From assembly GCF_965232925.1 (NCBI RefSeq), contig NZ_CBDDRA010000012.1, forward strand, positions 1 to 64,000: a stretch of 64,000 nucleotides of DNA. Direction: 5' to 3'. Position numbers and translations under genes: made by a program. Of this stretch, positions 8,205-15,493 are shown in pieces (position 1 is the first letter of the stretch; every line of letters starts with the position of its first letter). The notes below the pieces were generated by a model that was given only the letters and a program-made list of their open reading frames with translations, was not told where the DNA came from and ran no database searches. The DNA comes from Tumidithrix helvetica. GTDB taxonomy: Bacteria; Cyanobacteriota; Cyanobacteriia; Pseudanabaenales; Pseudanabaenaceae.

Positions 8205-8517
8205 AAGCTAGATTTCAAGCAAGCCAAAATCCAGTATATTCCTTATGTATGCTGAAGTTGGTTAGTCCTCCCGCGATCGAGTAATACCATTTTCAAAAAG
8301 ATGCGTTGCATCACTTTTTTAAAATGGTATAAAATCCACTCAACTGTATATACCCCATGCGAATGGGACTCTAGTAAGGATAAATACGCTGCTTCTATTG
8401 CAATCGGCGTAGTTGAAAATTATTGGGACTTCTGGTTTAATCGTCGTCTAGGGTCTACTGGGATCGTATAGACGAACAAATCTAGCTTTCTTGGTTTTAC
8501 GTAACCATATTAAATCC
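8205..8517. other. Intergenic region without a recognisable gene
   Basis: These 313 bases separate the divergent acetyltransferase and membrane-protein genes. They contain a 47-base palindromic element (8284-8330, listed separately) and probably both promoters. I see no open frame, tRNA or other RNA signature that I can support. Confidence 0.6.
8284..8330. repeat. 47-base imperfect palindrome, MITE- or REP-like
   Basis: The outer arms are ATACCATTTT (8284-8293) and AAAATGGTAT (8321-8330), exact complements. The inner arms AAAAAGATGC and GCATC-act-TTTTTT continue the pairing around a short GTT loop. As RNA it would form a long hairpin. It looks like a small dispersed palindromic repeat, but copy number cannot be judged from one window. 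Confidence 0.7.
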
Positions 8518-8958
8518 ATGAGTCGTAAGTCCCATTCTCGCAAATATTTTGAATCACCTGTTGAATCTACAACGTCTTCGGACTTTTCAGACGATCGCGA
8601 CTTCAACAAAACTACTGCTGCTCAGGTAAATCATAAAATTAATCAATATTTGTGTTTAGTGCCTGTATTTGGCGTGATTCCCTCAGTTTTAGCCTTGATT
8701 AGCGATCGCAGCGATCGCAAGCTCAAGGATGTCAGTAAGGTTGCGATCGTGATGGCGCTGGCTTGGCTGATTAGCTCTGGTGCTTCTGGCTCTGGGGATA
8801 GTGCCACGACACAAGCCTCGCTAGAAATCCTCAAAGGCACGATTAGTTCAACCTATTTTGCGGCTTCGATCTGGTTGATGTTTCGCCTCTATAAAGACAA
8901 AGCGATCGCGCTGCCTGGGCTCAAGTACCTTATAAAATCCAAAAGAAGATCTGATTGA
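8518..8958 (+). CDS. Small hypothetical membrane protein
   Basis: A protein of 146 residues from ATG 8518; the longer TTG start at 8491 adds only nine residues and seems less likely. The first 40 residues are polar and Ser/Arg-rich. Hydrophobic segments follow: about 47-62 (LCLVPVFGVIPSVLALI), 73-90 (VAIVMALAWLISSG) and 105-125 (ISSTYFAASIWLMF). The C-terminus is basic. Three membrane spans are predicted by eye. I do not recognise a named family; similar small proteins occur in cyanobacteria. Confidence 0.65.
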   Translation: MSRKSHSRKYFESPVESTTSSDFSDDRDFNKTTAAQVNHKINQYLCLVPVFGVIPSVLALISDRSDRKLKDVSKVAIVMALAWLISSGASGSGDSATTQASLEILKGTISSTYFAASIWLMFRLYKDKAIALPGLKYLIKSKRRSD

Positions 8959-9033
8959 ATCCAGATCCAGAATAGATCCAGACTGCTAGAGATGCTATAA
9001 GAAGGTGGAACATTTTGCTGCCTACCCTGTCCC

Positions 9034-10119
9034 ATGCGCGTTAACCATCTTGGAAAGAAAGCTAAACGGCGATCGCTTACTGATCTTGTTAACCAAATTC
9101 TCAATGTCTGCTTGTTTGTCTTTTTAGTTGCCTTTTCAATTGTCAGTTTGGTTAGTTGTGGGGCAAAAGAGATCAAAGCCCCGACTGAGGTGGCTAAAGT
9201 CCCTGTATTTGTATTTACCCAAGCAGCTCCCGATGGCAAAACAGTAGCAGCGGTCGTTCCTTCTGGACTGGTCGCAAGGCAAGGCAATTTAGACAAAGTT
9301 GTGCAATCGATCGCGCCCAACACCAAATTTGATGTCTTGCAGTTTGGCAAAACCCTTGGGCAATTTCAAACGAGCGCAATCAAAAGTTCAGATGCCCTAG
9401 GAGCGCTGGCAATTTTCAAACTTGCTGAAGACACCACCAAAGGTAATACTTCCTCTATCAATCAAACTGTATGGCAGCAGCCCAATCTGATCGTTCTTCC
9501 GAGTGAAGCGATCGCCAAGTCTAAAACAGAGGGCGATAAAGACAATCGCACCGATCAATTTACTTGCCCCGTCAAGATTCAGCCTTTAATTTTAGATAAG
9601 TCGCGCGTCCTATTTCAAAAGCTTGGCGCTAAACCATCCCTGCTCAGTCAACTTACCCTTGCCTCTTTAATCTGCGTCGATCTAAATAAAGATAGCCAAC
9701 CCGAAATTATTGCAGGTTTACGCTTAGACAACCCCATTCGTCCGAATGGAATCGATCCGCAAGCTTGGCAAGCTTTTTTGTCACGTCCTGCTTCTGAACG
9801 GCAAGAGTACAGTATGTTGGTATTTTTGCACCGTACTGCGGGATCGAACCAACCAGCCAACTCCACACAGGGTGATTGGACGATCGAACCCATTATTAAC
9901 CATACCCGAGCGCTATCTTACATGAATGATAGTGTGAGTAGCTATGCTCTGGTTGGCGCGCAGGATCTAAACGCCGATCGCTATGCTGAGCTAATTGTTC
10001 AAGAAATAGGCTTAACCACTTTTGATGTTCTAATCATTAGTCCTTCAGTAGGAGAGGCCGATCGGTGGCAGTGGCAAAACTATTATGAAAGCGAGCGATC
10101 GCTAAACATTGTGCAATAA
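9034..10119 (+). CDS. Predicted lipoprotein of unknown function
   Basis: A protein of 361 residues. A basic N-terminus (KKAKRRS) is followed by a hydrophobic segment at about 20-40 ending in LVSC with Cys42, a good lipobox, so it is probably a lipid-anchored periplasmic protein. Two parts can be seen after that: residues about 55-150 and about 165-355. The second contains CVDLNKDSQPEIIAGL and DLNADRYAELIVQE, short Asp/Asn-rich loops like the calcium-binding blades of FG-GAP or VCBS repeats. The function is unknown. The paired Asp-loop motifs hint at a small beta-propeller-like or calcium-binding domain, which is inference. Confidence 0.7.
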   Translation: MRVNHLGKKAKRRSLTDLVNQILNVCLFVFLVAFSIVSLVSCGAKEIKAPTEVAKVPVFVFTQAAPDGKTVAAVVPSGLVARQGNLDKVVQSIAPNTKFDVLQFGKTLGQFQTSAIKSSDALGALAIFKLAEDTTKGNTSSINQTVWQQPNLIVLPSEAIAKSKTEGDKDNRTDQFTCPVKIQPLILDKSRVLFQKLGAKPSLLSQLTLASLICVDLNKDSQPEIIAGLRLDNPIRPNGIDPQAWQAFLSRPASERQEYSMLVFLHRTAGSNQPANSTQGDWTIEPIINHTRALSYMNDSVSSYALVGAQDLNADRYAELIVQEIGLTTFDVLIISPSVGEADRWQWQNYYESERSLNIVQ

Positions 10120-10228
10120 AAGGTTTTTAGTTTTCAGTTGGCAGTTGTCAGTTTACAAAATACCGATAACCAGTAACCGATAACTTTTACCTTGTGAAGA
10201 TACCCCGTAAAGCGGTAATCTAAAAAGC

Positions 10229-10972
10229 ATGATAGAAGAAGACCTAGCTTTACTGGACATAGAGACATCTATCAGCCCTCTCGATCAGCCCGCCGAGGAA
10301 GAATTACCTCGCCCAGATCCAGAGGTCATGTTGTCGTTTCTGAATTCTGACGCGGTTTTTGAGAGAATCCAGGCAGCCAGAGCTTTTTGCGAGATAGAAG
10401 ATGAACGGGCAATTCCCAAGTTAATTGAATTGCTGCAAGACGACTGCCTATTGGTAAGGGTTAGTGCTGCCTATGCGATCGGACGAAATAAAAGTGAGGC
10501 AGCAATTCCGTACTTACTCGATCGCCTTAACCAAGACTGGAATGGCTATGTCCGTAAAGGAGTCGTTTGGGCATTGGGAACCTGTCGCGATCCGAGGGCA
10601 TTGGCGCCTCTAATCTCAGCTTTAAAATACGATATATCCGCTGTGCGACTCTGGGCGGCAAGTGCCTTGGGGCAACTAGGTGACATCAAAGCCGTAGAGC
10701 CCCTAACTGAGGCATTGCAAGGCGATAAAATGTCAGCCATTCGCGGCAACTGTGCTTGGTCGTTGGGCAAACTTTTAATCAAAATGCGTCTAGAGCAAGA
10801 AGACGATGGCGAAACCTACCAAGAAGCAGTAGATGCCCTGATTGATGCTCTTTCTGATGATGATTTGGGGGTAGGTGCTGATGCTAGGGGGGCTCTCCGC
10901 AAACTAGGCGATCCGCGCGGACTCAAAGTGTTAGATAAAATTGATATCGAGCAGGGATATTGCGAATTTTAG
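10229..10972 (+). CDS. HEAT-repeat protein (PBS lyase-like repeats)
   Basis: A protein of 247 residues. After an acidic leader of about 30 residues it is built of HEAT-like helical pairs of about 31 residues: ERAIPKLIELLQDDCLLVR, then EAAIPYLLDRLNQDWNGYVR, then RALAPLISALKYDISAVR, then KAVEPLTEALQ. The repeats have the Asp/Val/Arg pattern typical of cyanobacterial PBS-lyase HEAT proteins. Some members are chromophore lyases (CpcE/F type); many are general protein-binding scaffolds. No bilin-lyase partner gene is adjacent, so a scaffold role is the safer statement. Confidence 0.85.
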   Translation: MIEEDLALLDIETSISPLDQPAEEELPRPDPEVMLSFLNSDAVFERIQAARAFCEIEDERAIPKLIELLQDDCLLVRVSAAYAIGRNKSEAAIPYLLDRLNQDWNGYVRKGVVWALGTCRDPRALAPLISALKYDISAVRLWAASALGQLGDIKAVEPLTEALQGDKMSAIRGNCAWSLGKLLIKMRLEQEDDGETYQEAVDALIDALSDDDLGVGADARGALRKLGDPRGLKVLDKIDIEQGYCEF

Positions 10973-10973
10973 A

Positions 10974-11018
10974 TCGGTCACTTCGGCTAAGCTGAGTGCG
11001 CGTAGCTGAAGCGACCGA
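10974..11018. repeat. Intergenic inverted repeat after the HEAT gene
   Basis: Outer arms TCGGTC (10974-10979) and GACCGA (11013-11018), continued inward by CTTCGGCTAAGC against GCGTAGCTGAAG with two mismatches. It can form a long stem just after the stop codon. There is no U-tract, so it is probably a dispersed palindromic repeat rather than a standard terminator, though it could stabilise the mRNA end. Confidence 0.6.
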
Positions 11019-11128
11019 ATGTTTGATAAGTGGGGCGAAGCCGCCCCCCCAACTACGAATTTGCTTTTAAAGCAATATAGTTAACAATGAATTGCTATAC
11101 CAGATCGATCGAAGTTTTTCTCGCCCTG

Positions 11129-11157
11129 ATGAATCCAAATGAATCCAAATGAATCCA
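11129..11157 (+). repeat. Triple 10-base direct repeat across the selO start codon
   Basis: ATGAATCCAA occurs three times head to tail (11129, 11139 and 11149; the last copy ends in G after CCAA). Each copy offers an ATG, but in three different frames. The first two frames close after 7 and about 14 codons; only the third leads into selO. Confidence 0.85.
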
Positions 11158-12624
11158 AGCTCAGAAATGCAATCAAAATCTAATTCTACCAATCCGTTTC
11201 TGCGACTAAACTACGAACCAGCAATGGAATCTTTGGGAGAAGATTATGCGGATGTTGTCGCTGCCGCCCAGTTCCCTTTGCATCTTCTGCGTTGGCGCAA
11301 CGATCGCGTACTTGCGCAGATCGGACTCGATCCCGCTCAAGTTAGCGATGACGATTTTATTGAAGCCTTTGGTCATTTTCAATCAGTGCGCCCTTTTTTA
11401 GCACTACGCTATCATGGCTATCAATTTGGCGAATATAACCCGCAATTGGGCGATGGACGCGGCTTCTTGTACGGTCAGGTACGCGGAACCGATGGGGAAC
11501 TCTATGACTTTGGTACGAAAGGCTCAGGTAGAACCCCCTATTCTCGCACTGCGGACGGACGGTTGACACTCAAGGGCGGGGTAAGGGAAGTCTTGGCTGC
11601 TGAAGCTTTATATCGTATGGGCGTGAGAACTTCTAGCTGTTTGAGCATGATTGAAACTGGGGAAGATCTATGGCGGGGTGACGAACCATCGCCTACACGT
11701 TCCTCGGTAATGGTGCGGTTTAGCCGATCGCATATAAGGTTTGGGACATTTGAGCGTCTGCATTGGCACGGACGCGCTGACTTGGTAAGAAAGCTTTTAG
11801 ATCATGCGATCGCGGTCTATTATCCCCATCTATGGGGCAAAGAATCGCAAGATGCGCGCTTTTATGCCGAGTTGGTGCAGCGTGTTGCCACCCTAGCCGC
11901 GCAGTGGATGGCAGCGGGATTTTGTCATGCCGTGTTGAATACCGACAATATGTCAATTACAGGGGAAAGCTTTGATTATGGACCCTATGCCTTCATTCCC
12001 ACCTACGATCCGTCTTTTACGGCTGCCTATTTTGACTATTCCCGGCGCTATTGCTACAGCAATCAGCCTGCCATCTGTTATTGGAATTTAGAAATGCTGC
12101 AAACGCCTTTAAAATTGGCGATATCAGGATCGGATTTGACCGCAGGCTTGGAACAGTTTAAGGATTATTATCGCCATGCTTATTGCGAGATTATGCTGCA
12201 CAGATTGGGACTAGAGACACTTTCTGTCCCAGAAGCTGAAGAGATTATCACCTTAACCCTTCAGTTTTTGGCTGAGACGCAGATGGGCTATAACGATTTC
12301 TTTATCAAGCTGCGACAGGAATTTCATGCCAACTGGCGAGAAGATGTGGGCAATATCTGGAATCAGAATAGTCTGAAGCCCAAGGAAGGAATGGAACTGA
12401 CCGAAACACAAATCAAAATCTTGGACAACTGGCGATCGCTGTACTATCAATTTCTGATTCGCTTGCCTTTGGAAGAGATGGAAGCGATCGCCCAACGACT
12501 GATCCAATATAATCCTCTAAAGATTCTACTTAGACCTGAAATCGAAGCTGTATGGGAGCCTATTACTTTTGAGGATAATTGGCAACCTTTTTACGATTTG
12601 ATCGAGCAAATTCAGGCACAGTAA
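11149..12624 (+). CDS. selO: Protein adenylyltransferase SelO
   Basis: A protein of 491 residues, the usual length of the SelO/YdiU pseudokinase family. SelO transfers AMP from ATP to protein Ser/Thr/Tyr residues, with ATP bound in a flipped orientation, and is linked to redox homeostasis. Visible hallmarks: ALRYHGYQFGEYNPQLGDGR, the nucleotide loop GTKGSGRTPYSR at about residues 122-133, LKGGVREVLAAEAL, and metal-binding NTDNMSITG followed by FDYGPYAF at about 265-285. The start was placed at the third of three tandem ATG-containing repeats because only that frame continues. A second in-frame ATG follows six codons later. Confidence 0.93.
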   Translation: MNPSSEMQSKSNSTNPFLRLNYEPAMESLGEDYADVVAAAQFPLHLLRWRNDRVLAQIGLDPAQVSDDDFIEAFGHFQSVRPFLALRYHGYQFGEYNPQLGDGRGFLYGQVRGTDGELYDFGTKGSGRTPYSRTADGRLTLKGGVREVLAAEALYRMGVRTSSCLSMIETGEDLWRGDEPSPTRSSVMVRFSRSHIRFGTFERLHWHGRADLVRKLLDHAIAVYYPHLWGKESQDARFYAELVQRVATLAAQWMAAGFCHAVLNTDNMSITGESFDYGPYAFIPTYDPSFTAAYFDYSRRYCYSNQPAICYWNLEMLQTPLKLAISGSDLTAGLEQFKDYYRHAYCEIMLHRLGLETLSVPEAEEIITLTLQFLAETQMGYNDFFIKLRQEFHANWREDVGNIWNQNSLKPKEGMELTETQIKILDNWRSLYYQFLIRLPLEEMEAIAQRLIQYNPLKILLRPEIEAVWEPITFEDNWQPFYDLIEQIQAQ

Positions 12625-12639
12625 AACGCGGCAATATCC

Positions 12640-13086
12640 TTAAGCAAGTTCTTTTGCTTTTAAATGAGATACGATCGCTCTGAGACCTAAACGATAACTC
12701 TCCATGCCAAAACCACTAATCTGTCCGACAGCTAGAGGTGCAATAAAGGAGTGATGGCGAAATTCTTCGCGTTTGTGAATGTTGCTAAGATGGACTTCCA
12801 CGGTAGGGATATTGACCGAAGCGATCGCGTCTCTGAGCGAGACACTCGTGTGGGTGAGTCCACCAGGATTAATTACAATGCCCTGCTGTTGCTGCCATGC
12901 TGCATGAATCGTGTCGATTAAAATGCCTTCGTGATTGGACTGCACAATGGTTAAGGTCGCGCCAAGCTCTTGAGCATCTTGGGTGAGAATCCGATCGATT
13001 TCTGCCAATCCGAGACTGCCATATACTTCTGGCTCTCGTTTCCCTAGCATATTGAGATTGGGCCCGTGCAGAATGAGAATTTTCAT
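12640..13086 (-). CDS. aroQ: Type II 3-dehydroquinate dehydratase
   Basis: A protein of 148 residues from ATG 13086; an upstream frame start at 13101 only adds five residues. The enzyme makes 3-dehydroshikimate in the shikimate pathway. Family signatures are complete: ILHGPNLNMLGKREPEVYG at the start with the catalytic Tyr, the QSNHEGILID segment, NPGGLTHTSVSLRDA, and EVHLSNIHKREEFRHHS with the catalytic His. It converges with selO, leaving a 15-base gap between stops, and lies downstream of the EF-hand gene on the same strand. Confidence 0.97.
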   Translation of the reverse strand: MKILILHGPNLNMLGKREPEVYGSLGLAEIDRILTQDAQELGATLTIVQSNHEGILIDTIHAAWQQQQGIVINPGGLTHTSVSLRDAIASVNIPTVEVHLSNIHKREEFRHHSFIAPLAVGQISGFGMESYRLGLRAIVSHLKAKELA

Positions 13087-13135
13087 AGTTAGTGGAAGCA
13101 TCCGAATATATTATGGTGGGATAGAAACGCTCGCC

Positions 13136-14278
13136 TTATAAGAAGCGATCGCGAAATTTCGTAGCATAGTCAGGACTGGGGAGCTGTTGCGCCAACATTT
13201 CCACCAACTGCGTTTGAGAAGAAGGCTCTAAAGCCAGAGTTCTCTGCAAAATCAGACGTGCCATCGGTCCAATCATATCGATCAATTCTTGTTCGCAGCG
13301 ATCGATAAAATCTTGACCGAGTGGGTGATTTGTAACGTTTGTTGCTGGGGCTTCCATTGCAGCTACAGGGTTGAGACTCTGCTCTAAATCAGCATCAATT
13401 CTTGCGATCTCAGCCTTGACGACAGATTGAAACTCTTGCTGCCTCGTCGGGGGTATATATTGACTCAGCCGCTCGATCAGATCTGGGATATTGAAGATCT
13501 GTAGGGTCGCTTGATTGAGATAGATGGAAGCAACGGGACCAATATAATTGAGTAAGATCGGTTCCAACTTAGTCTGAACGTAAGAAAAATAACTCGTAAA
13601 CTTTGGCGATCGCACCTGTTGTGAGGCGTCATCGCGATCGGCCTCTGGGCTTGGTAGAGAATAATCATTTCCGATCGCTGGTTCATCTGATGTAGCTTCT
13701 TGCGATTCTGTGACATCGCTTATGGGTTCGGAATAATTGCCAAATATCCAGTTACCAGAAGCTTTAGGATCGTTGCTGCAAAAAAACTCGCGTACAGCTT
13801 GTAAATATTCTGCCCTAGAAATATTGCCTTTGCTAGGAGAAGCGACTTTTCGAAAGCCCATTTCTATGGTGCGATCTGGAAACCCATGTGCTTTGCAAAA
13901 ACGAAAATATTCTTCTTTCGTGATTTCCCCAGTTCCAGAGACATTGAGAATATCGCACATCGTACTGATGAACTGCTTAAATAGTGGTGCATCATAGCCC
14001 TGCTTTGCCTCAAATTGTCGATTGAAGTTTTCGATAAATTCTTCTTCAGAGAGGAGGTCGTCGCCATTGCGATCGGCAAGATGTAAATATCCGTACCATT
14101 GAGACGTAAACTGATCCTGAATATCATCAAATTCAGGAGAGTCTAGAGACCATTTGTAAAGCTGCGCAAAGTTTTGACTAACAAGTTCAAAGTCTGTTTC
14201 CCCTACAAAACCGTCTTGATTGATATCTAGCATCTGAAAAAACAGTTTCAGCTTTCGCTTCTGCAATTCTGTCAACAT
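13136..14278 (-). CDS. EF-hand calcium-binding protein with two C-terminal helical repeats
   Basis: A protein of 380 residues. The N-terminal half carries EF-hands: loop DINQDGFVGETD (18-29), canonical loop DRNGDDLLSEEE (69-80) and a weaker loop around NVSGTGEITKEE. Residues about 195-240 are a polar linker. The C-terminal half contains two related segments of about 60-70 residues, each with an IGP motif (LEPILLNYIGPVASIYL and EQELIDMIGPMARLIL), as seen in some cyanobacterial signalling proteins. There is no signal peptide, so it is probably a cytoplasmic calcium sensor; binding partner unknown. The combination of EF-hands with this repeat is noted in the findings. Confidence 0.85.
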   Translation of the reverse strand: MLTELQKRKLKLFFQMLDINQDGFVGETDFELVSQNFAQLYKWSLDSPEFDDIQDQFTSQWYGYLHLADRNGDDLLSEEEFIENFNRQFEAKQGYDAPLFKQFISTMCDILNVSGTGEITKEEYFRFCKAHGFPDRTIEMGFRKVASPSKGNISRAEYLQAVREFFCSNDPKASGNWIFGNYSEPISDVTESQEATSDEPAIGNDYSLPSPEADRDDASQQVRSPKFTSYFSYVQTKLEPILLNYIGPVASIYLNQATLQIFNIPDLIERLSQYIPPTRQQEFQSVVKAEIARIDADLEQSLNPVAAMEAPATNVTNHPLGQDFIDRCEQELIDMIGPMARLILQRTLALEPSSQTQLVEMLAQQLPSPDYATKFRDRFL

Positions 14279-14372
14279 GGTTGCGCTTTGATATCACTCT
14301 TTACTAGATATAACAATCTACCGAACAAGATACTATCAGCTATTTGTCTGACTCATCATAACGATTTTACCC

Positions 14373-15407
14373 ATGTTCCTTCGACCTCTGACTGTGCTCA
14401 TGCTAATTCCTACAGGGATAAAAGCTGCAATGGGTGGCTATGCGGGGGATGCTCTACCCGTAGCAAAGGCGATCGCGGCGGTTGCCGATACCCTAATTAC
14501 CCATCCTAACGTACTGAATGGCGCGAGTTTGTATTGGTCGATGCCCAACGTGCTCTATGTGGAAGGCTATGCAATCGATCGCGTCGCTCGAGGAACTTGG
14601 GGGCTACGTCCGACCCACGGCAATCGTATCGGCGTAATTTTAGATTGTGCAATCCCATATGATTTAGAATTGCGCCATCGACAGGCGATCGCGGCGGCAC
14701 AGGCAACCTTGGGCTTAAATATCGTGGAGACCATAACAACCGATTTGCCACTGGGCGTGGCGTTGCAAATTGGTGAGTCAGGAGCAACATGGGGCACGAT
14801 CGCACAGCCTGATAGTTTATTAAGGGCAGCTGCCAAATTAATTCATACGGCTAAAGTTGATGCGATCGCAGTAGTGGCAAAGTTTCCCGATGACTCCGAT
14901 CTAGAAATGTTACTTGCCTATCGTCAGGGGCAGGGCGTTGATGCCTTGGCTGGTGCAGAGGCGGTGATCAGCCATTTGGTGACGCGAGAATTTGGCATTC
15001 CTTGCGCCCATGCACCAGCGTTGCAGCCTTTACCGCTCGATCCGACGGTTTCGCCTCGCGCTGCTGCTGAGGAGTTGGGGTATACGTTTTTACCCTGCGT
15101 ACTGGTGGGCTTGAGTCGTGCGCCGCAGTTGGTGACCGATCTTGCCGATCGCCGATCGGGCGACCTATGGGCCGGGGATATCGATGTGGTGATTTCGCCT
15201 TGTAGTGCCTGTGGCGGAGCCGCCGCGATCGCTTTAAATCAGCAAAAGCATACCCAATCGATTTTTGTCGAATCAAACACGACTACCCTCAATGTCACCC
15301 CAGAAATGTTAGGCATGGAGGGAATTAGGGTGCAAAATTATCTAGAAGCGATCGGTGTGCTTGCGGCGATAAGGGCAGGTGTGAGCTATACCAGTCTAGT
15401 TATTTAA
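14373..15407 (+). CDS. DUF3326 family protein
   Basis: A protein of 344 residues matching the DUF3326 family found in cyanobacteria and plastid-bearing organisms. Characteristic stretches are LIPTGIKAAMGGYAGDALP near the N-terminus, THPNVLNGASLYWSMPN, GVILDCAIPYDLELRHRQ and, later, GEDLWAGD-like DLWAGDIDVVISPCSACGG. The fold and function are unknown. The conserved Asp/His/Cys residues suggest an enzyme, but no reaction is established. The gene diverges from the EF-hand gene. Confidence 0.88.
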   Translation: MFLRPLTVLMLIPTGIKAAMGGYAGDALPVAKAIAAVADTLITHPNVLNGASLYWSMPNVLYVEGYAIDRVARGTWGLRPTHGNRIGVILDCAIPYDLELRHRQAIAAAQATLGLNIVETITTDLPLGVALQIGESGATWGTIAQPDSLLRAAAKLIHTAKVDAIAVVAKFPDDSDLEMLLAYRQGQGVDALAGAEAVISHLVTREFGIPCAHAPALQPLPLDPTVSPRAAAEELGYTFLPCVLVGLSRAPQLVTDLADRRSGDLWAGDIDVVISPCSACGGAAAIALNQQKHTQSIFVESNTTTLNVTPEMLGMEGIRVQNYLEAIGVLAAIRAGVSYTSLVI

Positions 15408-15493
15408 ATTTAATTGACGGAACTGTGCCAACTATTGGGTGGAGCGAAACTTTCCATTGCAGTTTTTTGCCGATTTTTAGAACTGCCCTTTAT

